64,000 nt of DNA from Diphasiastrum complanatum (taxonomy: Eukaryota; Streptophyta; Lycopodiopsida; Lycopodiales; Lycopodiaceae), in contig CM055102.1 of the NCBI GenBank assembly GCA_029204225.1, forward strand, positions 11,109,245 to 11,173,244, written 5' to 3'. The notes under the pieces are model-generated. The model worked only from the letters and a program-made list of their open reading frames with translations. It was not told where the DNA came from and did not search any database. Made by a program: the position numbers and the translations under genes. Positions 12,070 to 21,869 of the stretch are shown one piece after another; the first letter of the stretch is position 1; every line of letters starts with the position of its first letter.

Positions 12070-13405
12070 AATATGGCCATAACATTCTTCCTCCCTTAAA
12101 CAGGTTCTGTCCTCATAACGAGAAAAAGAAAAACTATTCCTTAAGATTCCAATTCTTTACCATGAATCATTATTCTTAGTCCCATCTTTCCATCTGAATA
12201 AGCACTCAGAGATGCAACAATTCTTTAATTGTTTGCCTCACTAATGAATACCAATTCAAATTCCAAAAGATACACTAAGCTATAAATCTTCCAAATGGGT
12301 TGATCTACTCCAAAACAAAAGTTCATCACCTTCATGTAATCCTAATTACAGGAACCACTAGGTGAATTAACTTCTTTATTTCAGAGATCAAATCCAAAAG
12401 CTAAAGAAATTCCATGTCAATTTCTTGTAGAAAATAAGGCTTCTTGATACATATATTCTTAGAATATCCAAATATTCTAAAATACCACAATTCAGTCATC
12501 TAAAATCTCTAGGAGATCCATCAAACCATTCTTGGCATCAATAGGATCCTGTATCCAATTGAGCTCTTTGGGATACTATCACTGATGAATCAAGTCTATT
12601 ACTCAATTGAGAAATACTCATCCAAGAAATTAGTATCCTATGCACACAATTTCTTAATGAATCTGAAGGACTCATAAACTATGTCTTACAAGCAATACAC
12701 GCAAAACAAACAGTTTTCGGTGAATTCTCTTCACATTGTTTGTTTTACCAATTAACTTCCATAGGAGTAAATCAATTACTCAAGTTAATTGCTCATGATT
12801 TAGAAATCTTAAATGTCTAGATGCAGATCTTATCAATAGTAGTATAACACCACATTTAGATCATTATCCAAATCATTTTAAGTTAACCAATAGATCTAAC
12901 CGAACAGATCTGTTGATTTTACAAGTAGTTGTAAAACACAATACTTGATCACATATCTATGTTCAGCAACTAGGTTAATTAAAGAAACAACAAGACGAAG
13001 AAATATCTAAAGGACGAATAATATGAAGAAATATCTTTTCGTCTTAACGAACATCTGAAGAACAAGAATGTTTCGCGAATAATCCTCGAAATTAAAATGA
13101 TATGTTCACGAGGACGTTTCACATTTGAGGAAGGGGATATGTGATGCCACAAAATTAAATATTGAATATCAACGTAAATATGGCATGATATACTCGGAAA
13201 TGAAGATATGAGCCGGATAAGTATAAATCATGAAGAGGCCTAAGTCATTTTTCAAGAATATAGCTCTTAAGTACTTGTCTTATAATAAAGGGCAAGACCT
13301 TTAAAAGGAAAGACATTGCCTTGGATAACCTTCAATAGGTCGTCCATACGAAATGACATGTTAAACTAGAGTAATCTTAACTCTTAGTTAAATATACCTT
13401 TCATG
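12070..13405 (-). other. Decayed repeat, probably the tail of a reverse-strand Ty3/gypsy pol
   Basis: The segment starts with CTCCCTTAAACAGGTTCTGT, whose reverse complement resembles the conserved end of plant gypsy polyproteins (a GAGGACAGAA-type tail before a purine tract). The same motif and following blocks (for example ACACTAAGC.ATAAAT and ATCACCTTCATGTAA) recur at 19003-19490. No domain remains readable. A purine-rich AGGAAGGGGATATG at 13129-13142 followed by TGATGCCAC could be a second LTR edge, but this is weak. Confidence 0.4.
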
Positions 13406-13409
13406 GTAC

Positions 13410-14251
13410 ACCTCAAACTACAAACGAGTTTTCTTTTAGACAAAGCTAAGCTTTGTATTCATCCAATCTACTAAACTTATGTCTATACAAAACGCTGCCT
13501 TGAAAAATTTTATATTTTACTCATGTCAAGCTAGAATCACCACCTTGTCAATAGCCAACAAAGCTTATTCACTTTCTTGCAATAATCCCTACACTATTGT
13601 GGGCACTCGTACTTCACTTATTCAAAGGCTTTAAACTTGATGCAAGAAATGTTTTTCATTGATGCGTTGCTACGTACCATGAATCGTCTCTTTCAGTCTT
13701 TTTATCCTTGTTTTTGAAAGATGTTTTTCATGTTGTCAATCTTTTACACTCATTGTTCTCATTCACATGTCATTAGCTATTGTCTCTGTCTCTGTCGCTC
13801 ATTACTATATAATAGTTGTGAGCCACCACTTGACCACCCACAATCATATATCCATATGTCCCATTAAACATTTGCCCTAACTTAAACTCTCATTTTCATC
13901 TAAATTCCACGTCATAATAAGCAAAACATTTACCCTAATTTAAACTCTTATCTTCATCTAAATTCCATGTCAATAGACCAACAAACCCAACCCCCCCCCC
14001 CCCCCCCCCCCCCCCCCCTTCCCTCGTGTAGCTCCCTCTTCATATCTATCTATCTCCTAGCTATCACTCGTCGTATTTTCACTTGGGGCCATGAAAACTA
14101 TGGGCCCATTGTCTCATTCTCTCCAATCTTCATCCTCTTCCGACAATGCTATTATCTTCTTCCAATTAGCAATGATGTCCATCACCTCTCTAACTATGTC
14201 TTGATTGTTTAACGTACCCATGGTATTGCGTGTTCTTTGCTATGCTATGGA
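13410..14251 (-). repeat. Right arm of the long inverted repeat
   Basis: Reverse complement of 2-849, from CCTCAAACTACAAACGAGTT at the inner end to GCTATGCTATGGA at the outer end. A poly-C run at 13991-14018 mirrors the poly-G run of the left arm. Frames through the poly-C encode poly-Pro and are not genes. Confidence 0.85.
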
Positions 14252-14853
14252 TTTTCAAAATAGGTATTGCTTCCCTATTGCATTTTTTTTTTGTATGGGT
14301 GGATTGGCTCCTCACAGTTTGCCTTTCAGGATTAGATAGAAACTTGTTTCTACATTAAATTTTTTAAATTTAGAAAACGAACATCATCTCATATATTTTG
14401 CAACAAGCATGATAAGATAACCCAAAACCATCTGATTTTTATTTTCACGAGCTGTGTTGTCCAACTACAAGCAAAGTACCGGAGGTAAACACTTTGGCCA
14501 TGAAGATATCACCTGGTGTATTATCGTAATTGTAAGATTCGGATCATTATGAATATTCGGATACATAAGATAAACTTTTGGGTGGACGCATGCATTATAA
14601 ATTAAACATCCAACCAAATGTATCCTTCGTGATGTCCTTTGGCATCCTAACAAAGTGAGGCAAATTCGTTTTCTTTTGATCCATTCCATCAATCACCAAT
14701 CCCATGTATTTCTCAAGAAAAGAGAAACACTTCTTCTATGATCCATCACTTTCTTTCTTTCTTGTGCTTGTTCTTCTCTATGTCTTTTCAAAAATGACTT
14801 GACATCCTCTGTGCCATTTTGATTAATCATCGTTTGAGTCTTCAAAAGCAACC
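14252..14853. other. Intergenic stretch, nothing recognised
   Basis: AT-rich DNA between the right inverted-repeat arm and the methyltransferase-like pseudogene. It should contain any promoter of that gene; no convincing TATA or regulatory cluster is seen. Reverse-strand frames at 14465-14890 have no recognisable domain. Confidence 0.4.
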
Positions 14854-17190
14854 ATGGCGATATCAAAGAAGGCTCCAGACGTTGTGTCAAAGAAGGTTAC
14901 AGCCAAGGCTTCCAGAAAGCAGAAGGAGGTGGTAGAATAAGAGGAAGAATAAGAGAAAAATTTCAGAGAAAAAAGGCTCCATAATTTCCTTGTCACGATT
15001 GGAAATTTTTAGCAGTGAACAAAACAATATTTGAGAGAAAATTGCTGTGAAAAAATAATTGAGCATAGACCTCCAATTGATGAGGACACATGACGGAAGC
15101 CCATGGAAGTGAGAGCCCCACATAAGGTTCATGTTTCGAACCTAATGAAAAAAAAAAATCAATCCTCATGCTATGGTAGTCCCCTTTATAGTCGTTGTGG
15201 ATCCAAAGGATTGTTCCACAAAAGATGGTTTTGATAAAGCTCAAGCTTTGAGCTAAAATAATTTTGCTATAGGAGTATCACATTCTACGGAGGCCCGTAG
15301 GCAGTTTCATGCTATGCACTCTCATTTCGTTGTCTTTCAATTTTGTGACTGTAAAGTTTTTGCTGGCCTCACCTCGGAAGAGGCCAAACTCTTAGCCTGG
15401 GAGCATAACAACGATAATGACTATCGTGCAAAAATGTCATTTATCAGAAAAAAATTATTTTTTTTCATCATGAATTCGAAGATTATGTTATGAGATATGA
15501 AATGCCTAATGTGAATTTGAGATGAAAATGCCTTACAGAAATTGGCATTTCTATTATAGGACCAAATATTTACAATGTGAAAAAATATGCAATTAAAAAA
15601 TCAAAAATCTAGACGAATAAAAGATGACATAGCAGGAGGAATCAAGTCCAAAAATAAAATGAAAGACTTGATCATTAAGGAGTTGCCCGAAGAGATGAAA
15701 AGGCATTTGTGGAGATCTTTGCAAGGTGTTATGGATGGAAGAGTCCTTAAATCCGTTTTGACAAGGGTTGTGGAAAAGGAGCTCTCCTTAGAGGAGATGG
15801 TAGAAGAGTTTGCAAGGTAAATGATTTAATAAATTTTTTAGGTTTCATGTTTCTAATTATTTATATCACCACAACAATGTTAGTTTTTCTAATTTTTTGT
15901 CTTTTTTTCAAATATATGTGTTTCTAATGTATTCTATTAATGTTTTTCATAGACACAAAATCTTTATGAGAATTCAAGCAATTATGGTAAAAAGACTAGC
16001 ATGTTTATCTGAAGTTGTGGAACATTATCCTGTTTCTAGCTCGCATACAACATTGTCAGAGTATTTTCTCTCCTTCAAAGATATTAAGGTATGTGTATCT
16101 AGTATTTGATTGAATTCATTCAGCATAATCTAAATCTAAAACATTTTGTTCATTTGCTTTTATTATCTACAGCCAAAGCGTGTTAAGGGCCTGGATATAC
16201 TTGATTGCCCGCCTAACTTTCTAATGCATATCGAAATGGCAAAACAAGAAAAGCCGAGGAGACAAATGTGTGAGAATATGGCAATTATTTCCGATGTATT
16301 TAAATATGTTGTAAATAGCGATCCGACGGCCTCTCCAGTGTACTATAATGTATTTATTGGCGATGTACAAAATATGTCAAATATTCTTCCAAAGCAAGAT
16401 TACCGGTTTGTTATTGTTGATGTACCCTATGGTTTTTAATTGCCGAATTAAATAAATAATGAAAAAACATTTACTTACAAGCAGGTGTCAAAAATGATTC
16501 AGGATTTTAAGCTCTTGACAACCTCTCCTTTTTGGAGGTTTTTAATATTTCATAGTGCAGCTCAAGCAGTTTCTATTATTGCATCCTTAAAGGAGCGCAC
16601 TCATGGAGCTGAGAGCCTTATTTGGTATGTCTTTTTATATAATGAGTTCTGTTTTATCTACTTTATTTTTACTTCTTAGAAATGTTGCTTATATTTTTTG
16701 AAACATTCATATTTCAGGCATAAAACAAATATCACTTATGCACCGAGATCTAGATTACTGAGTTCTTTTGAGATGATCAACATTGGATACTTTGATAGCA
16801 TTGAGAAAAAACAAGTCAAAGCTCACTACAATGAAGATTGTAGTAATGTCCTGAGCTTTCTTGTCGTGACTCAAAAACTAAGACATGTTGAAAGCACTCA
16901 TTCTCTTGTGAATCCTTACCAGAAGCCCTAGCGGTTAATCAACAAATTGATATACTTGTTTTCAAGTGAAAATGACTGGATGTTGGATCTATTTATAGGA
17001 AGAGCTAAATATTTATTACAAAGGTTATGTGCTTGTACATGGATAATCGCTTTGTATAACTCCCTCCTTAAATATTTCTGTGTTCAATTTCAGGTACAAC
17101 AACATTGTGTGCAGTGAAACTCAGAAGATACTACATTGTTTTTGAGCTTGAAAAAATACAAGCTTGTTATATTGAAATGCATGTGGTAGG
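14854..17190 (+). pseudogene. Intron-bearing ParB-like/DNA methyltransferase gene, decayed
   Basis: The start ATG at 14854 has a good context (ACCATGGCG) and opens a Lys-rich N-terminus. A ParB-like region (about 15110-15450) reads HKVHVSNLM, then VVPFIVVVDPKD, AIGVSHSTEARRQ and CKVFAGLTSEEAKLLAWEHN. After it come a helical part (15587-15816) and MTase motifs in beta order: motif IV as FVIVDVPYGF (16411-16437), a VNPYQKP motif-X-like site (16908-16928), then motif I as WMLDLFIG joined across an intron to GTTTLCAVKLRRYYIVFELE (17094 on). Three introns with GT/AG ends restore the frame: 15817-15952, 16089-16172 and 16625-16717. A fourth (about 17003-17093) has a good acceptor but a decayed donor. 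Stops at 14938, 14950, after LS near 15254 and at 16929, plus frameshifts, disable it. Domain calls are by eye. The substrate (adenine-N6 or cytosine-N4) cannot be told; the motif is DVPY, neither DPPY nor SPPY. Confidence 0.7.
15110..15450 (+). other. ParB-like (ParB/Srx fold) region of the methyltransferase pseudogene
   Basis: The order PFIVVVDP, then AIGVSHSTEARRQ, then FAGLTSEEAKLLAWEHNNDN resembles ParB N-terminal domains: a strand with the 'I(V)VVD' pattern, a G.H.R/T.EA box, then 'G.T.EEA..LA..HN'. In bacteria and phages such domains are often fused to beta-class DNA methyltransferases, matching what follows here. An A-run frameshift near 15149 and a stop after ALS interrupt it. Confidence 0.55.
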
Positions 17191-17199
17191 TCATTGAAA

Positions 17200-18420
17200 T
17201 GTCCAGTTAATATATCACAATTTTTTAAGGACCATCAAATAAAAAAATACTCGCACAAATCCAAAGTATATATTATAAAGGTCGTTTTAATAAATAAGAA
17301 TTAAATTTTGGTGTACAATTTTAAAATCTGCTTAAAATTTAATAAAGTCATGAACTCTATAAAAACAATAATCTATAAATAATTTGTAAAGCAAATGTCC
17401 TAATGTATTTTTTTCAATTTTTTAAAAAAAATTAAAAATAGGTAGTTTTTATAAATTACATGCACAAAAAAAACGTTTTTCCAAAAGTGGGTGCATTTTT
17501 ATGATTTTTTGTAAAAAATCTTAAATACCTTAGGAGAACCTCGCAAACTTTCTCACTTAACTTGCAACAATGTTCCACCTGAAAATTGCCTCGCTTTGCC
17601 ATGAATTGTGAGCCACAAGGACTTGGCCTTGCCTCTTGAAAATCCCCTTGAAACCATGTGTTGAGAAGACTCCTCCTCAAGCGTTGGCAAATCTCCATCA
17701 TGCACTTGGATTTTTGGTAGATTTGAGAATCCTACCATCATCCTCTTGATTGACATTAGATCCTCCTTACTCCTGAAATGCAAAGGAATATTGGCAAAGC
17801 ATATGGATCTAACTATCCCCAAAGTATCAACTATTGAAATCTTCATATCAAGAACCATTGATAAGAGATCCAATTGAAGTCTTCAAATAAGAAGTCACAT
17901 GAAATGACACCATCTTTGCTTATACATGATGGAATGAGATCATCCAAATGAACAAGATAAGAGAATTGATGAGAAGTAGACCTCCTTGGCAATAACTCTC
18001 GATGTGCTTTTGCCAAAGCACCATCTTCATGAGCCTTACCATCTTGGAACATAGGTTGAGGTAGATCACTTGTCTTTTTTTCCTTGAGATGATCCAAGCT
18101 CCTCTTGGCCACATTCCAACAAGGATTAGCATCAATCTTCAAAAGATTACCACATCTACTCCCACTTGCTACCACAGCACCATCCCTTGGATAAGAACAT
18201 GAGCACTTGGGTGCGTCTACATAAGCAGATGTAGAGAGAGCCTTTTGCCAGCAAAAATAAATCATGAGTTGTAGAAAGGACCTATGTCCAATTGGCCTCC
18301 AATTTTTGCATTATAGCAGTCAACACCATGTAAGTGCTCCAAAGTCCAATTAGGTCTGTATAAAGTCTTCAATCCAAGGATCCTATTCTAAGCATGCCAA
18401 TCACAAGCAACACAAGGGAA
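17200..18420 (-). other. Unrecognised reverse-strand coding-like region
   Basis: Open frames at 17456-17701, 17553-17873 and 17843-18265 on the reverse strand overlap and could be pieces of one broken protein. None shows a domain I recognise. The stretch 17200-17455 is AT-rich and empty. It may be part of the gypsy-like fragment that follows, but no retroviral motif supports that. Confidence 0.3.
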
Positions 18421-18424
18421 CCTG

Positions 18425-19620
18425 ATGGTGGACAAACCAACCCAACCAAACCTAGATCGAACGGATCTAGCCCCCAAGCTATGGATCAATCATAGAGAGG
18501 AGTATGGCATCACACCAGCAGCATCCTGCCACCGGTCATGCTATCAAGCATACACTAGTGAGAGCCCAATAGGTATACTTATACCCTCCAAGGCCCATGC
18601 ACCACTAGTAGTGCACTGTGACACCTCACTGGACACCTCTGCAGCCTATCTAGGCCATGTCATCCAGTTCCCCAATGACTCACTGATAGACCCATACCAA
18701 TCCACCATCAAGTGTTTAGGCCTACAGCCACTAATTATGACAATGTACACATAAGAGCCCAAAATCCCTTATAGTCACAATTAACTTGCGGGTTGTCGAT
18801 CTACCGGTCCCTAGCGTGGACACGCTACCTGAGACCAATCATGGGCATGATAGTCTGGGCCCTCATAAGATCATTAATTACATTACTGGCCAAGCCCAAA
18901 ATGATGTGGCATAACTAATAAACTTATACACTGAAGTAACTGGCTATCCATGTCAGGAATTATTCCGAATCCCACATATTGTACATGGACGTAACAATTC
19001 CGCCCCCCCCCCCCCTTAAACAACTTCTATCCTCAGAACAAGAAAACTAGGGAAGCTCCTCATTATGCTTTTAACTTTTTTCCCACAAATCATCATCCTC
19101 AATGTTTTCAAAGGTACATTGAGAGATAAATCCTCCAAATGGGTAAAATCTTCAATACATCCAACTGCCATCATCATATAAACTAAGTTTTAACCAGTTT
19201 ACATGAAACACAGGATGATAAACAGTCGACTTATCTTGAAGATCAAGTTCAAAAGCTAATAAACCAGTCCTATAATTGTCACATTTACCTAGAAAATCAT
19301 TATCCTTAATTTGACTTCAAAGATCAAATAAGTACTTAGAAATAGAACAATTTCTCAATTGCCAATATAAATGCTCTAAAGTACTATATATACTTCTAGA
19401 AGTACACTAAGCGATAAATTTTCCTATTGGGTCTAATTCACTCCAATCTAGTAACATCACCTTCATGTAAACTCAATTTACATGAACCACTGGGTTCTAT
19501 GTCAAACTTCATATCGAAATAGGACATGAAATGAGCATGTCTGTCCCTAACCCAAGCATCAACAAGGAAAGAACTGAGCGCTTTGTCATAGGTTGAATTG
19601 GTAGAAGAGGAAGTCATATC
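18425..19620 (-). mobile_element. Truncated reverse-strand Ty3/gypsy end with LTR
   Basis: On the reverse strand a possible LTR starts near 18993 with TGTTACGTCCATGTACAAT and runs down to about 18425. On its upstream side lies TTTAAGGGGGG (poly-C 19002-19014 on the plus strand) and a GAGGATAGAAG-like sequence, the usual end of a gypsy polyprotein plus purine tract. Blocks here recur at 12070-12350. Beyond 19620 the similarity is lost. No RT or integrase core remains. Confidence 0.5.
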
Positions 19621-19623
19621 TAT

Positions 19624-19850
19624 ATGAGACGCCGATCAGCAGGGGGACTTAATGGGTGTAGTAAACGTCGCGTGATGGCGATATACATGCTACAAGATTC
19701 GGGATATCGGCACTACGTGCCAAGAGAGCAGTGGTACTACAAGGATGTTAGTTGGGCACATGGTAGCGATATAGGTATGTCTTGCTTTGGGAGCAGGTCG
19801 GTTTGCTAGCCTCGATATGTGAAACTGAATTCCGAAAACGACACTCTTAT
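19624..19850. other. Short stretch with no assigned feature
   Basis: A 61-codon frame at 19624-19809 resembles nothing known to me. It lies between the gypsy fragment and the ACGTG-rich region. Confidence 0.3.
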
Positions 19851-19904
19851 ATATACTCTAATTCAGAAGAAGTGAACCGTACACATGTTTTGGAAAACGT
19901 GCAA

Positions 19905-20166
19905 TCAAAATAGTCGCACGTGTGGAAAAAGGTGCGTGTCACATCACACGTGTGGTAAAAGATGGCCAAACCATTGCCTGACATGTGCATGGTCCACATC
20001 ATGACACATGTCCTTGCACGTGCAAGCCAGCCATACAACTATACGAACTGGTTATAATGTGACACATGGGCGGTCTAGATGCTGACACGTGTCAACACAC
20101 GTGCGGAAAAAGGTGCATGTCACATCACACGTGTGACTATGATTACAATGTTCGAGCAGTATATAA
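19905..20166 (+). promoter_or_regulatory. ACGTG-rich repeats and TATA box upstream of a broken gene
   Basis: A block of about 43 bp (GTGTGGAAAAAGGTGCGTGT followed by CACATCACACGTGTGG) occurs at 19919-19957 and again, slightly changed, at 20100-20136. ACGTG cores (the G-box/ABRE type bound by plant bZIP and bHLH factors) appear at least six times, several as the palindrome ACACGTGT. A TATATAA box follows at 20160-20166. The layout resembles a promoter for the remnant gene at 20344, but regulation is inferred. Confidence 0.45.
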
Positions 20167-20343
20167 GAAAGTTTTCGCCTCATTTTTGGGTTTCTGATTT
20201 TGCAGTTCCCTAGCACCCCTTTCCTCCCGGTTTCCTATGTCGCATACGGCATATCGCCACCACACGCCCATTCTGTCTTAAATCCATTGCTCTTGTCTCC
20301 CCGCGTGTCGTAGCGATATGCCACCTTCTATATCCCAACTCAG

Positions 20344-20853
20344 ATGACGAAGTATATTCTCCATACAACTTCGGAGACCAAAGTTTTCATTGTTCCATAC
20401 TGCCAAAAGTAAGTGATTACATAGAATATATTCAAGTAACATTTTGTTTAAGGTTTTGTAATTCCCTTCAATTTAACTAATTATCTCTTGTTTGCAATAA
20501 GCATTGGATTATGTATGTAATCTCCCGTAGGGAAGATTCAGATGGGATCATTAATCCCATCTGTTTAAAGATGAATTCCTTGAGCTCCACCCATGCCGAA
20601 ATGGATGTCATGTACAGCAAAATGTTTGCAATCCGAGGCTCCAAATATACGAGAGGTAAATAGATTAGTTAATGGTCTAACTATGTTATTTTCGATTTGA
20701 TTTCTGATAAGTCAATTGACCCGGTTATTTTGGATTTGCAGTATAAATGTCGAGCATTTACAATGAATGAGATATATGAGTTTCGTCAACAAATGTTGGT
20801 GAACTTATTATCTCATGCAACGCCCAGTCCATCTGCGGAAACGGGAGGGCAGT
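20344..20853 (+). pseudogene. Possible Ulp1-type (C48) cysteine protease remnant
   Basis: Short exon-like pieces on the plus strand read TKVFIVPYCQ (end of the first), HWIMYVISRREDSDG (20502 on) and CRAFTMNEIYEFRQQML (20742 on, ending in a TGA at about 20853). The pattern 'VPY...HW..YVI' is the catalytic-histidine neighbourhood of Ulp1/SENP peptidases, and 'T.NEI.EFR' resembles their C-terminal helix in plant transposon-borne copies. Introns are suggested by GTAAGT at 20409 and GTAAAT at 20656 and by a GCAG acceptor at 20738-20741, but the phases do not all match. The central Asp/Cys part is absent, so this is a fragment at best. Plant Ulp1 genes are often carried by MULE and CACTA transposons. 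Confidence 0.4.
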
Positions 20854-20859
20854 GAAGTC

Positions 20860-21061
20860 CACAACTGACACTAGTGCAGGGTGGAGATAATCCATATTTG
20901 TTTGAGCTGTAAATATTAGATTAAATAGAGATATACATTTTTGATCATGAATTTGAATAAAAAATCATCTGATAGATTTTTGCAAACAAACAACGTGGGG
21001 GTTCGACGCACCTCCGTGTTTGAAAAACAGTTGACAAACATTGACATTGGAACAAACCGAC
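20860..21061. other. Intergenic, nothing recognised
   Basis: A short AT-rich stretch between the Ulp1-like remnant and the convergent reverse-strand gene-like region. Confidence 0.4.
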
Positions 21062-21869
21062 TTAAGTGCACATTTTTTGATCCACAGTACTGATTTTGAG
21101 TGACTTTTGTACATCATTATATAGCTTGGAACGAAAACACTTTATTATATTGTCGTTGAGTGCAATCCACCACACGTTATCTTGAAAATTAGGTAGAGGT
21201 ATACATTCTAGTTTTCCCATTCCTCCATTTATGTTTGGAATATCCATAGCATCATAAGAAAATATTCCGAAATCTGTAAGTTCTTTTGTCGTTCGTCCTC
21301 TGTATTGCAATTTGCCAATATATGAATGGATGACATCTATAATACCTGAAAGAGACGCCACATGTTCCCATTCATGTATATTTTGAAGGACATAGATCTG
21401 CAATACAAAATCATAATAAGCTCCCATTCAGAAATACAATTACATTTTAAAAGTGATAAGCAACCCAAAAAATTAAGATACTTACAATTACATTTTCAAA
21501 AATCATGTGGATTTACAGCATCCACATTAAAATCTGAATGCATATAAACATGTTGAACAAGCACCGCTGAAATGGTTTGTCCTCCTGAAGAAACTTTGAA
21601 ATCAATAATCCGGCCTTTCCAATAAGATTTATATGTATACTTGGCCTTTTTCTTTTGGCGAAAAGCCCCTCTTGCTGATGGATGCATCAGCACCCAAGAA
21701 GCCTTATGATATTTATGGGCAAGTCTTCCCTCTCATTATAAAAAATTGCAGAGCATATCAAGGATCTCGGTCTCCTTCTCATCGTCATAGCTTGAAGAGT
21801 CTCACGTTTGAACTTGTCAATATGAGAGTCCAAAGCATAATAGGTGCCAAACCTATTTGTTAGTCCCAA
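21062..21869 (-). pseudogene. Unrecognised intron-bearing gene remnant, reverse strand
   Basis: Three reverse-strand frames follow one another: 21869-21687, 21693-21496 and 21427-21062. The second has KYTYKSYWKGRIIDFKVSS and VLVQHVYMHSDFNVDAV. The third starts IYVLQNIHEWEHVASLSG and includes DNVWWIALND. A splice donor (ATT|GTAAGT, near 21487) and acceptor (TTGCAG|ATC, near 21400) would join the second and third, if one T-run base is discounted. I do not recognise the family. Composition and intron style resemble the methyltransferase-like pseudogene 4 kb upstream. Confidence 0.4.

Noticed and set aside
14854-17190. Bacterial contamination or organelle insertion as source of the methyltransferase-like sequence
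   Set aside because: Three GT/AG introns restore the reading frame, and flanking DNA is plant repeat sequence.
18425-18754. 109-codon frame as a gene
   Set aside because: It overlaps the likely reverse-strand gypsy LTR and shows no domain.
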